A DNA stretch of 38,174 nt from Planctomycetia bacterium (GCA_021413585.1 JAIOQB010000466.1:1-38174), one strand, 5' to 3'; positions 24,264-32,890 are shown, counted from the stretch's first letter. Program-made: numbers and translations. The notes: generated from the letters alone by a model not told the origin.

Positions 24264-24800
24264 ATGTCGCGCAAGAAGAAAAAGAACCAGCACGAGGAAG
24301 TGACGCTCAACCTGACCGCCATGCTCGACATGGCGTTCCAGTTGCTGGCGTATTTGATCCTCACGTTCCGCTCTCCCAGCGTGGAGGCCCAGATCGCCCT
24401 GCGCATGCCCGACCCGGTGGCGGTGAGCGACAAGAAGGGGAAAGACGTGGGCGACGGCACCAATAAGGATCCGCTCAAGGGGCTCGATCAACTCGTCGTC
24501 AACGTCTACTCCGACAAAGCGGGCGGCATCGGCCAAATCACCTCCGGCAAGAAAGACAAAATCACCGAGGTCGCCTCGAAGGGAACGCTGGAGCAGAAGA
24601 TGGCCCGCCTCAAGCGGCACCTCCAGGAAATCCTCAACGACCCCGGATTGCCATTCGATAAAGTAGCGCTGCAAATCGAGGGAGACATTGCCTACGACGA
24701 CGTGATGCAAGTCGTGGACGTCTGCGCCCAACTCAAGCTGCACGACGGCAAGCCGCTGCAAAACGTGACGTTCATTGAGTTGCCCAGCGGGAAGAAATAG
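24264..24800 (+). CDS. exbD: ExbD/TolR family protein 3, tandem paralogue of ExbD 2
   Basis: A 178-residue protein. The stretch HEEVTLNLTAMLDMAFQLLA is the same as in the preceding gene; Asp22 is the channel aspartate. Identity continues through MPDPVAV, LDQLVVNVYSD, GTLEQK, DVMQVVD and LQNVTFIELP; the main difference is the variable segment at residues 54-75, which is Lys/Gly-rich here. A GAGGAAA lies about 12 bases before the ATG. The pair is a recent tandem duplication and both copies keep the key residue, so both are probably functional, perhaps as the two different ExbD chains of a heterodimer. Confidence 0.93.
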   Translation: MSRKKKKNQHEEVTLNLTAMLDMAFQLLAYLILTFRSPSVEAQIALRMPDPVAVSDKKGKDVGDGTNKDPLKGLDQLVVNVYSDKAGGIGQITSGKKDKITEVASKGTLEQKMARLKRHLQEILNDPGLPFDKVALQIEGDIAYDDVMQVVDVCAQLKLHDGKPLQNVTFIELPSGKK

Positions 24801-24891
24801 GCAAAGCGGAAAGCGGAATACGTTTACGACAAGCAACCGATAGCTCATTGCTCTTCACTGCTCAAAAGCCACCCCGCTCCGGGCCACATCC

Positions 24892-26853
24892 ATGGGTTAT
24901 CGAGACCGAAACCAACAGCGCACGTTCTTCCGGGGCCGCGAGCGGTCTCGGCTGTTCATGCTGGTGTTGATGCTGGCGTTCTTGGCCGTGGCGATCCCGC
25001 GGACCCGCGACCCGCGGATGTGGTCCTGGCTCAAATCAGGCGAGATCACACGCACCGAGACGATGGCTGCCGATCCGGTGGCAATGGCCGGCCTGAACAG
25101 CGGCGGACCGTGGGCCCACCAACGATTCGTCATGGCCGACGCACCGGCCGCTGCCCCAGAGGTGGCGCCTGTTGCCCCGGCGCCGGCTGCTAAAGCCCCA
25201 GAAACCAAAACCTCTGAATCTAAAACTGCCGATGACAGCGCGAACTCCCCCTCGCAGCATCAGCCAGGCCCCGCTCCCGCCGCGTCAAAGCAATCGGGTG
25301 CTAACGACGTCGAGCCGCTCGACCACGATGAGTTGGAATTGCGAGCCCTGAAGGAAGAGTCGCAACTCCTCAAAGACGGCTCGCTCGCCTCGGCCCCGCT
25401 CGAGATGGCGGCCTATTGGCGGCTGATGCGCTGGGCGGAAAAAATGCCGCTGGACGACATGGCCAAACGAGCAGTCCCCGCCAACTATCGCGAGCTGCTC
25501 AAGGCGCCCAGCAAGTACCGCGGCAAGCTGGTTCGACTGGAGATGAATGCCCGCAAGATCACCAGCAGCCCAGCCCCGGCCGACAATCCGCTCGGCCTGA
25601 CGACCACGTACGAACTGTGGGGCACCACCAAGGAATCGGAGGGGCGGTTGTTCAATATTCAGGCGGGACATTTGCCAGTGGGCATGGCGCTGGGCCCGCG
25701 CGTCGATGAAGATATCATCGTATACGGCTACTTCCTGAAGCTGCAAGGATATCTGCCCGGCGGCGCTGAGCCGAACTCGAAGCCGCTCTATTCGCCCGTG
25801 ATTATCGGCCGCGTGATGCTCAAAAAGCCAAAGGATGCGGCGACCCAAGCGGCGGTAGCGGCAGCGGCTCCCGTCGCGGTGGCAGTTGCCGGCGCCCCCG
25901 CCGATAAGCCGGCTGACACGCCCGCTGCTGATGCTCCGGCCGCCGCCACGCCGCCGGGCGCCACGTCGGGCCCGCTCGATGCCGATGTCAAGGAGCGCGA
26001 CGCGCTGGGGGAAGAAATCGAAGGGATCAAAGATAAGATCACCGACCTGGATCGCCAGCAGCCGAAGGGAGCTTACTGGCGGCTGATGCGCTGGGCTCAA
26101 ACAGGCCAGATGCCCGATCTGTCGCGGCGCGCCGTGCAGGGGACGCTGTACAACGACTTCGTGCAATACAGCGACAAGTACCGGGGCAAGCTGGTGCGGC
26201 TGGACCTGCACGTCAAGCAAATCGTGGCCTACGACGCTCCGGCCGACAACGCGGCCGGCGTGAAGACCATCTACCAGCTCAGCGGCCCGACGGAGGAATC
26301 GCAAGGATTCCCCTTTCTGGTCGATACGCCCGTGCTGCCGACCGGGATGGCTCTGGGGTCCAACCTCAAGGAAGAAGTGACCGTTTACGGCTACTTTCTC
26401 CGGCTGCAAGGGTATCAGCCGGTCGGCGCGGCGCCGGGGGCCAAACCGCTGTACGCTCCGCTGATTATCGGCCGGGTAGTGTGGCACCGCGCACCGGAAA
26501 CGCCTCCTGCCCCGGAGGCGGGGGTTTGGATTTGGGTATGGCTAATTGTGGCCGCCATCGTGGCTACGGCGGGCTGGGCGGCGGCTACGGGTTTGTTCCG
26601 CAAACGGTCGGTCACCGCCGACGCCCGGGCCGACCTGAAGCGGCAAGGCTTCAGCCCCTTCGAGCAAGACGAAACCAGCGAAAAACCCGACGAAGAGGCC
26701 GAGAGCGAAGATGAAGGGGGCTTTGACTTTAACCCCAATGCATCGGGCGAGGACGACGCTGCAATAAAAGAGCCCACGATCGACGATACTTCGTTGGATA
26801 TTGACGTTGGTACCCCGCGGCCTGACAAAGATAAACCGGCCGGTCCCGGTTAA
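24892..26853 (+). CDS. Membrane protein with two copies of an unknown domain
   Basis: A 653-residue protein with a basic N-terminus, a helix at 21-35, a Pro/Ala/Lys-rich linker, and two copies of one domain at about 173-309 and 393-531. Both copies share AYWRLMRWA, KYRGKLVRL, APADN, GMALG, VYGYFLKLQGY/VYGYFLRLQGY and PLYSP/PLYAP-IIGRV. A second helix at 546-569 is followed by an acidic C-terminal tail of about 80 residues. The duplicated part should lie in the periplasm, with both ends of the protein in the cytoplasm. I recognise no known family or catalytic residue. Its place in the ExbB/ExbD cluster suggests a partner of the proton channel. Confidence 0.85.
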   Translation: MGYRDRNQQRTFFRGRERSRLFMLVLMLAFLAVAIPRTRDPRMWSWLKSGEITRTETMAADPVAMAGLNSGGPWAHQRFVMADAPAAAPEVAPVAPAPAAKAPETKTSESKTADDSANSPSQHQPGPAPAASKQSGANDVEPLDHDELELRALKEESQLLKDGSLASAPLEMAAYWRLMRWAEKMPLDDMAKRAVPANYRELLKAPSKYRGKLVRLEMNARKITSSPAPADNPLGLTTTYELWGTTKESEGRLFNIQAGHLPVGMALGPRVDEDIIVYGYFLKLQGYLPGGAEPNSKPLYSPVIIGRVMLKKPKDAATQAAVAAAAPVAVAVAGAPADKPADTPAADAPAAATPPGATSGPLDADVKERDALGEEIEGIKDKITDLDRQQPKGAYWRLMRWAQTGQMPDLSRRAVQGTLYNDFVQYSDKYRGKLVRLDLHVKQIVAYDAPADNAAGVKTIYQLSGPTEESQGFPFLVDTPVLPTGMALGSNLKEEVTVYGYFLRLQGYQPVGAAPGAKPLYAPLIIGRVVWHRAPETPPAPEAGVWIWVWLIVAAIVATAGWAAATGLFRKRSVTADARADLKRQGFSPFEQDETSEKPDEEAESEDEGGFDFNPNASGEDDAAIKEPTIDDTSLDIDVGTPRPDKDKPAGPG

Positions 26854-27028
26854 TCGCTTGGGTTAGCCGGGCGTGGTTGTGAATGGCGCCAACTCCGTCA
26901 AAATTGCGTATGATTCACATGTGATCATTGCTTGCGGCGAGTCCCTTGCCACCAGTGAAGTGATCCTGCGGAACGACCCGGTGCAATCGCCGCAGGGCGT
27001 TTCGCGAGAGAAATAGGATTGAGGCATC
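26854..27028. promoter_or_regulatory. Intergenic palindrome, possible operator
   Basis: This 175-base gap is the longest gap within the ExbB/ExbD cluster that lacks a dispersed repeat. ATGATTCACATGTGATCAT at 26910-26928 is an 18-bp palindrome (ATGATCACATGTGATCAT) apart from one extra T. It could be a regulator-binding site for a second promoter ahead of the toroid gene. I cannot identify convincing -35 and -10 boxes. Confidence 0.35.
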
Positions 27029-28897
27029 ATGGCATCCAAAAATCTTCCTCCCCGCCCCGAGACCGGCGCGAATCCGGCCCAGCGAACGGCCCCTGCGCGT
27101 CCCACGGCCCCCGCCGGGAACCCGTCGGCTCGTCCGGTGATGATGCCACAACGGGTCCCCACCGGCCCGGCCATGCGAGGCCCCGTGGCGTCTGACCCGC
27201 GCACTGCCGGCGCTCAAGCTGCCGCCGCCGCGCCGGAAGAGGACGAAGCTCCCGCGGGCGGCTGGATGGATGAAGTGAAAGGGTGGTTGGGGGCCTCGGG
27301 GGGCAGCTACCTGGCGAGCATGTTGTTCCACACGGCCCTGTTCCTGTTGCTGGCCCTGATCCTGGGCGTGCGCTACGTCGTGCAGCAGATCAACAGCGCG
27401 CCAACGTTCGACGCCCCGGAAGTGGCCGAGGTCGAGACCTCCGAGTTCAAGCCGTTCGATTTGACCGTGCCCGCCGACGTCGAGCCCTCGGAGATCGACC
27501 TGGAGCACACGCTGCAGCAAGGGAACGAAAAGTCCACCAAGCTCGACGGTCCGCCGATGGATCAGGACGCCAAGTTCTACGACAACAGCGACAAGTTTGA
27601 AGACGCCGGCGGCGGCATGAAGGTGGCCGATGCCAGCGCGCCGCAACTCGGCGGCGGCGGGCTCGACTTCGCCAGCGTACGTTCCGGCCCGGCGGCCAAG
27701 GGGCTCGGCGGGCTCGGCTCGGGTGTTGGCACCGGCGAGAATCCGGGCTCCGGGGGTTCCGGCAGCGGTTTCGGCGGCCGCGGCAGCGGGCATCGCGAGG
27801 CGATGGTCGGCCGTTATGGCGGCACGAAGGCCACCGAACGCTCGGTGGCCGCGGCGCTCAACTGGTTTGCCCGCCATCAAAGCCGCGACGGCAGTTGGAG
27901 CCTGCAAAAGTACGTCGATCAATGCCACGGCGCGAAGTGCGACGGCGCGGGTGGCACCAACGCCGACGCCGCGGGCACCGCCTTTGGCCTGCTGCCGTTT
28001 CTCGCCGCCGGTCAAACTCACACCGCCAAAGGGATGTATCAGCAGACGATCCGCCGCGGGTTGATCTGGCTGATGGCCCATCAGAACAAGACCAATGGCG
28101 ACCTCTCGGCCGGCCCGACGCTGATGTACACGCACGGCCTGGCCACGATCGCGCTGTGCGAAGCGTATGGCCTGACCAAGGACAGCCAGATTCGCTACGC
28201 CGCGCAGGCGGCGGTGAAGTTCATTGAAGCCTCGCAGGACCAGAAAGGGGGCGGCTGGCGCTACCATCCGGGCGAGGCGGGGGATACGTCGGTTGTCGGC
28301 TGGCAGGTGATGGCACTGAAGAGTGCCCACATGGCGGGGCTCGACGTGAATCCACAAGTGTTGAACAACGCCAAGAATTACATCGCCTCCGCGGCGGGGA
28401 GCGACTACGGCGGGATGTTCGGATACACCCCAGGCGCCCAAAAGACCACCGCGATGACCGCGGTGGGCCTGCTCTGCAAGCAGTATCAAGGGGCTCCGCG
28501 GGCCGACCCTGGTCTGGCCGAGGGAACGCGCTTCCTGATGGCCAACCTGCCGGACGAGACGCGCGATCGCAACACCTACTATTGGTACTACGCCACACAG
28601 GTGATGCACAACATGCTGGGCGACGACTGGGACAAGTGGAATCGCAAGATGCGCCGCATCCTGGTCGACACGCAAAACCGCCAGGGCTGCGCCACGGGAA
28701 GCTGGGATCCCGCCAAGCCGATCAACGACGCCTGGGGCCCGCAGGGGGGCCGCGTGATGCTCACCAGCTTGTCGTGCCTGACGTTGGAGATTTATTACCG
28801 CTATCTGCCGTTGTACGACCTGGAGAAGAAGGGGGCCGGCAAGGGGCTGGAGGTCGATGCGAAGGGGGCCGCGCCCAAGTTGGATGCCGACAAGTAG
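27029..28897 (+). CDS. TonB-like anchor fused to an alpha/alpha-toroid (prenyltransferase/squalene cyclase-like) domain
   Basis: A 622-residue protein. Residues 1-75 are Pro/Ala-rich and cytoplasmic; a single helix lies at about 93-117 (YLASMLFHTALFLLLALILG), then an acidic extended region (125-215), a Gly-rich hinge (225-268), and a domain at about 270-600 with alpha-hairpin repeats containing QSRDGSWS, QKGGGWRYHPGE and SYDGMF-like GSDYGGMFGY segments. These are the repeats of terpenoid cyclases and protein prenyltransferases. I see no DxDD motif of squalene-hopene cyclases, so a binding role is as likely as catalysis. One helix plus a long extended periplasmic region is the layout of TonB/TolA, fitting the adjacent ExbB/ExbD genes. 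GATTGAGG precedes the ATG. Confidence 0.85.
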   Translation: MASKNLPPRPETGANPAQRTAPARPTAPAGNPSARPVMMPQRVPTGPAMRGPVASDPRTAGAQAAAAAPEEDEAPAGGWMDEVKGWLGASGGSYLASMLFHTALFLLLALILGVRYVVQQINSAPTFDAPEVAEVETSEFKPFDLTVPADVEPSEIDLEHTLQQGNEKSTKLDGPPMDQDAKFYDNSDKFEDAGGGMKVADASAPQLGGGGLDFASVRSGPAAKGLGGLGSGVGTGENPGSGGSGSGFGGRGSGHREAMVGRYGGTKATERSVAAALNWFARHQSRDGSWSLQKYVDQCHGAKCDGAGGTNADAAGTAFGLLPFLAAGQTHTAKGMYQQTIRRGLIWLMAHQNKTNGDLSAGPTLMYTHGLATIALCEAYGLTKDSQIRYAAQAAVKFIEASQDQKGGGWRYHPGEAGDTSVVGWQVMALKSAHMAGLDVNPQVLNNAKNYIASAAGSDYGGMFGYTPGAQKTTAMTAVGLLCKQYQGAPRADPGLAEGTRFLMANLPDETRDRNTYYWYYATQVMHNMLGDDWDKWNRKMRRILVDTQNRQGCATGSWDPAKPINDAWGPQGGRVMLTSLSCLTLEIYYRYLPLYDLEKKGAGKGLEVDAKGAAPKLDADK

Positions 28898-28930
28898 AAA
28901 TCTTACTGCGATATGACGGTTCTGAGGGGC

Positions 28931-28992
28931 GTCTGGAACTACGCCCCAGTCTTACCAGTTCAAGCCTACTGGGGCGTTGCCCCAGCCACCCA
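28931..28992. repeat. Family E paired palindrome, intergenic copy
   Basis: Left arm 28931-28950 (GTCTGGAACTACGCCCCAGT) pairs with right arm 28968-28992 (ACTGGGGCGTTGCCCCAGCC...). It lies between the toroid gene and the TPR gene and supplies the false TTG start of a longer TPR frame at 28977. Confidence 0.9.
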
Positions 28993-29021
28993 CAATCGGC
29001 GCGCTGCGCCACCTGCCCACC

Positions 29022-32000
29022 ATGCTCGCATTCCAAAAAATATCGTCGCGCCGCGGGCAATGGCTCCCTGCCCTGCTCTGTGGCCTGTGTCTCGCCGGAT
29101 CGTCGGCCGTGGCATCGGCCGCCACGGAACCCTCGGACATTCTTAGTTTCCTGCGCGTGCTGCGGCAGCGCGGCTATTCCGACGTGGCGGTGCAATACTT
29201 CCGCGATCACGACAAAGATCCTCAGGTGCCCGCCGACCTGCGCGAAGTGTGGGACGTCGAGCTGGCGGCCACGCTGTGGGTGCATGCCGGCCAGATCACC
29301 AACGAAGAGCAGGCCAAGGGGATGCGCGCCGAGGCCCAACAGCATCTCGATGGGTTCATGAAGAAGAACCCGAACCATCCGGCCATCGGCGACGCTCTGG
29401 CCGCCTGGGGAAACACCTCGTTCGACCAGGGATTTCTGCTGATCCGCGCCGCGCAAATGCAGCCCGACAAAGCGCAGCGCGAGAAATTGCTGCTGCAAGC
29501 TCGCACCGCCCTGAACGAAGCCAGCATGCGGTATGTCGTCGCGATCAAGACGCTCAAGCAGCAGCTCGACGCACTGGGCGGCGGCGCCGCGAAACCCAAG
29601 GAAAAAGCGGCCGAGGAGGATGACGACGAACCGAAGCCCAAGGCCGCGCCCCATGCCGCCAATCAGCGCGATGAAGTGGGCGCCCGCTTGCTGGAAATCC
29701 GCTACAACTCCGCCCGCGCCAACTATTGGCTTGCGCAAACGTATAGCGAAGAAAAGGATCCGGCCCGCGTCGCGGCGCTGAAATCGGCGGGCGAGGTTTT
29801 CCACCAGCTTTACCAGGAATGCCGCGAGCAGTTTTACGGCTCGGTGGCCCACTATTGGGAGGCCAAGGTGCTGGGGGATTCGGGCGATCCGCGCGGGGCG
29901 CTCGATTTCTGCGACGAAGTCATGGCTGTCGCGCCGAACAATCCCTCGCGGCAGAATGTCGACCACGAAACGCTCACGCTAATCGTCGACACGATGATTC
30001 TGCAAATGCAAATGCGCGTCAAAATGGGAGAAGCCAAGCGGGCGATCTCCGAGGCGGTCGAGTGGCAGAAGGCATTCTCGGTGGTGCAAGGCTATCCGGC
30101 GTACCAGGGGGTGGCCTTGGAACTGATCAAGATGCAGATCGCTGACCTGAAGACGCTCAACGGCGCCGCGAAGAAAAAGCAGCAGCGCGCGATCGTCGAA
30201 CAGTTGGGCAAGATCGCCCGCATTCCGGGCGCGTATCAGTCGGAAGCGTCAGCCCTGCGCCGCATTCAAATGACCGACTCCGACGGCAAACCCACGTTGG
30301 AGCCGAAGAACCACGACGAGGCCCTGGCGGTCGGCGACACCGCGGCCCAAAACCAGGAATGGGAAGACGCGCTGAAAGCGTTTGAGAAGGCGCTGGAGTT
30401 GCTTCCGAAGGACAAGCTCGCCGCGGCCGTGGAAAAAAAGGAGCAAATGAAGATTCGCGACCGCATCGGCACGGTCCACTGCCGGCTGATCGCCCCGCTA
30501 ATTGCTGACGGCAAGTTTGACGAAGCGGCGGAAAAAGCGGAAAAGGTGTCAAAGGAGTATGCCGACACGTCCGCCGGCGGCGCCGCGGCCGCCATCGCGC
30601 TGTTCGCGTTTCAGAAGCTGGCCTCCGACCCAAAGCTCGATGAGGCGGCCCGCTCGAAGGCGATCGACCGCCTGGTCGACTACGCCAATCACATCATCAA
30701 GACCTGGCCGGGACAGCCCGAGGCGGACGACGCTCGGATCGGCCTGGGACAGGTGTACGCGCTGCGCGGCGATAATATCAATGCGATCAAGCAATACATT
30801 TCCGTCAGCCCGGAGTCCCCCCGCTATGGCATGGCCCGGTTGTACGCCGGCCGGCTGGCATGGCGGCTGTATCTCGCCGAAAAAAACAAGCTGGAAAAAG
30901 CACCCAAGCCGGCCAATCCTGAAGAAGAGCAAGCCCGCAAGGACGCCACGAAACGGACCATGGCCATGCGCAGCAAAGCGCAGATCTGGCTCGGTGAAAG
31001 CCTCGAAGCGCAGCGCCGCGCGGTCAACAACGCGGACAATCCGGCCCGCGCGAACGAGTTGAAAGTGCAGCGAGCCGAAACGGAATTGCTGCTGGCCGAA
31101 ATCTGCCTGGAAGGGAAGGAGTTCGACAAGGCGCTGGCCCTTTACAAGCCGATGCTCGCCGCTGCCCAGGCCAGCAAGCAGAGCCCTCCCCCGCCCGCCA
31201 CGATCCGCACGGTGGCCGGCACGATGAAGGCCTACGTCGGCCTGGGAGACCTGAACAAAGCGGCCGACCTGGGCAAGGATCTGGCCGAGATGGGGGGCGA
31301 TCAGCAGCAGATCAACATGATCCTGGTGGAACTGGTGAAATATCTGGCCCGCGACCTGCAGGCCGCGGAGGCCCAGGCGGTGATCGCCGGCGCCGGCACC
31401 GACGCCGAAGCCGCCCGCGTGGCCAACACGCACGTCATCGACGCCAAGGCCAGCCTCGCGCAAGTGCTCAAGCCGCTGTCGACCCGCGAGCAGTTTCCGC
31501 TGCCAGTGCTGATTTACGTCGGCGAGACGTGCGGCCGGGCCGGGATGAAGGACGAAGCCCGCGCGCTGTATCAACGCATTCTCGCCAAGGCGTCGGACGA
31601 CCCCAAGACGGCCGCCGCCATGACCCGCATCCGAGCGGCACTGGTGGGCCTGCTCCGCGAGGAAAAGAAGTATCCCGAAGCGCTGCAGCAGGTCGAGACG
31701 CTGCTCAACACACACCCCAACGCCATGGATCTGCTGATTCAAAAAGGGCGCATCTACCAGGATTGGGCCAAGGTCGATCCCAAGCAGTATCCCAAGGCGG
31801 TCGGAGTATGGTCCGACCTGCGCGGCCGGATGTCGGGCCTGCCCAAGAAGCCGCCGGAGTATTTTGAAGTGGTGTACAACGCCAGCGTCTGCCTGGTATA
31901 CGACAGCGAGCAGACGAAGAACAAGGAGAAGGCCAACCAGGCGGAAAAGCTGCTCAAAGTGACGCTGATCTCCGAGCCGCGCTTAAGCGAACCCGACATG

Positions 32001-32063
32001 GCCGAGATGCAAGCCAAGTATAAAGTGCTGCTTAAGAAGGCGGCGGCGCTGCAAGGGCGGTAG
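29022..32063 (+). CDS. Large secreted TPR-repeat protein
   Basis: A 1013-residue protein with a signal peptide (WLPALLCGLCLAGSSAVASAA, cleaved near residue 33). The mature protein is almost wholly alpha-helical with many TPR-like hairpins (for example NQEWEDALKAFEKALELLPK and EFDKALALYKPMLAAAQ) and a charged, Lys/Glu-rich insert near residue 190-205. No enzyme motif is visible. It probably forms a long periplasmic scaffold. As the last gene of the ExbB/ExbD cluster it is a good candidate for the load-bearing partner of the energised complex. ATG 29022 is preferred over the upstream TTG because that lies in a palindromic repeat. A nested repeat follows its stop. Confidence 0.85.
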   Translation: MLAFQKISSRRGQWLPALLCGLCLAGSSAVASAATEPSDILSFLRVLRQRGYSDVAVQYFRDHDKDPQVPADLREVWDVELAATLWVHAGQITNEEQAKGMRAEAQQHLDGFMKKNPNHPAIGDALAAWGNTSFDQGFLLIRAAQMQPDKAQREKLLLQARTALNEASMRYVVAIKTLKQQLDALGGGAAKPKEKAAEEDDDEPKPKAAPHAANQRDEVGARLLEIRYNSARANYWLAQTYSEEKDPARVAALKSAGEVFHQLYQECREQFYGSVAHYWEAKVLGDSGDPRGALDFCDEVMAVAPNNPSRQNVDHETLTLIVDTMILQMQMRVKMGEAKRAISEAVEWQKAFSVVQGYPAYQGVALELIKMQIADLKTLNGAAKKKQQRAIVEQLGKIARIPGAYQSEASALRRIQMTDSDGKPTLEPKNHDEALAVGDTAAQNQEWEDALKAFEKALELLPKDKLAAAVEKKEQMKIRDRIGTVHCRLIAPLIADGKFDEAAEKAEKVSKEYADTSAGGAAAAIALFAFQKLASDPKLDEAARSKAIDRLVDYANHIIKTWPGQPEADDARIGLGQVYALRGDNINAIKQYISVSPESPRYGMARLYAGRLAWRLYLAEKNKLEKAPKPANPEEEQARKDATKRTMAMRSKAQIWLGESLEAQRRAVNNADNPARANELKVQRAETELLLAEICLEGKEFDKALALYKPMLAAAQASKQSPPPPATIRTVAGTMKAYVGLGDLNKAADLGKDLAEMGGDQQQINMILVELVKYLARDLQAAEAQAVIAGAGTDAEAARVANTHVIDAKASLAQVLKPLSTREQFPLPVLIYVGETCGRAGMKDEARALYQRILAKASDDPKTAAAMTRIRAALVGLLREEKKYPEALQQVETLLNTHPNAMDLLIQKGRIYQDWAKVDPKQYPKAVGVWSDLRGRMSGLPKKPPEYFEVVYNASVCLVYDSEQTKNKEKANQAEKLLKVTLISEPRLSEPDMAEMQAKYKVLLKKAAALQGR

Positions 32064-32073
32064 CGGAAATTTT

Positions 32074-32210
32074 TTACCACAGAGACACAGAGGCACAGAG
32101 AAGAAATCCCAATCACCAAATTCCAATCTCCAAAATAAGAGATGTGCGGCGCTTTATTGGAGATTGGAATTTGGTCATTGGTTATTAGTTTTCTCTGTGG
32201 TTCAAAAAAA
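32074..32210. repeat. Nested repeat: family A arms around a family B hairpin
   Basis: Outer arms: 32074-32106 (TTACCACAGAGACACAGAGG...) and 32189-32210 (TTTTCTCTGTGGTTCAAAAA). Inner arms: 32110-32138 and 32154-32181 (GGAGATTGGAATTTGGTCAT). The loop is 32139-32153. It sits between convergent genes (TPR protein and HAD phosphatase) and could act as a two-way terminator. Confidence 0.93.
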
Positions 32211-32212
32211 CT

Positions 32213-32890
32213 TCAGCGAGGCAGTCCCAGCACTTCATAAATGTGTGCGTCCGCCAGACTCGCCGCGATCCACTGCACGCCGCTGAAGTCGTGCCGCAGG
32301 CTGTGGCCTCCTGGCACCGCCACCACGTAGGCGCCGGCCGCCACGGCCGCGTTGCAGCCGTTCTGGCTATCTTCGAGTACCAGCATCTCCGCCGGTTCAC
32401 GTTTTAACCGCCGCGCGGCGGTCAGATACACCTCCGGGTGCGGCTTCCCTTCGGTCACGTCCTCGGCAGAGAGGACGAATTCAAATCGCGGCAGCAGCTC
32501 GAACCGGCTGAGCACCTCGGTCACGAACGCCCGGCCGCTGCTGGTGGCCACCGCTTTCGGGATGCGCGCCCGCTCCAGCGCGCCCAGCAATTCCAGTAAG
32601 CCGGGCATGGTTTCCAACCGCTCGTCGAGCACGCCGGTGAACAGCTCCTTCGTCTCGGCCGCCAGTTGATCCACCGTGTCGCTGAGCGCGTGCCAGCGAA
32701 TCATGATCGCCAGCGCCTGCTGCGGCCGCCGCCCCATCATGGCGTCGAGCAATTCCGGCGTGAACTCCTTTCCCCGTCGCGCCAAGAGCGCCCGACCCAC
32801 GTCCTGGTACAGATCTTCCGTGTTGAACATCAGGCCGTCGAGGTCGAACACGACGGCGGAGGGGGGAGGATTGGGGATGGAAGTTGGCAT
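32213..32890 (-). CDS. HAD-superfamily hydrolase, beta-phosphoglucomutase-like
   Basis: A 225-residue soluble protein. Motif I FDLDGL has the nucleophile Asp16 and the acid/base Asp18; motif II is ATSSG (115-119); motif III has Lys149 in TEGKPHPEVY; motif IV LEDSQNG has Glu173 and Asp174. The helical cap between motifs I and II is that of the phosphoglucomutase-like subclass I. It should be a sugar-phosphate phosphatase or phosphomutase; the exact substrate cannot be told. An ATG at 32977 would add 29 residues translated from the family E repeat, so 32890 is preferred. Confidence 0.93.
   Translation of the reverse strand: MPTSIPNPPPSAVVFDLDGLMFNTEDLYQDVGRALLARRGKEFTPELLDAMMGRRPQQALAIMIRWHALSDTVDQLAAETKELFTGVLDERLETMPGLLELLGALERARIPKAVATSSGRAFVTEVLSRFELLPRFEFVLSAEDVTEGKPHPEVYLTAARRLKREPAEMLVLEDSQNGCNAAVAAGAYVVAVPGGHSLRHDFSGVQWIAASLADAHIYEVLGLPR

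Noticed and set aside
26915..28675. 586-codon minus-strand frame
   Set aside because: Antisense to the toroid gene, and no protein-like features.
30549..31742. 397-codon minus-strand frame opposite the TPR gene
   Set aside because: Shadow of a helical-repeat gene; composition rich in Gly, Arg and Leu without motifs.
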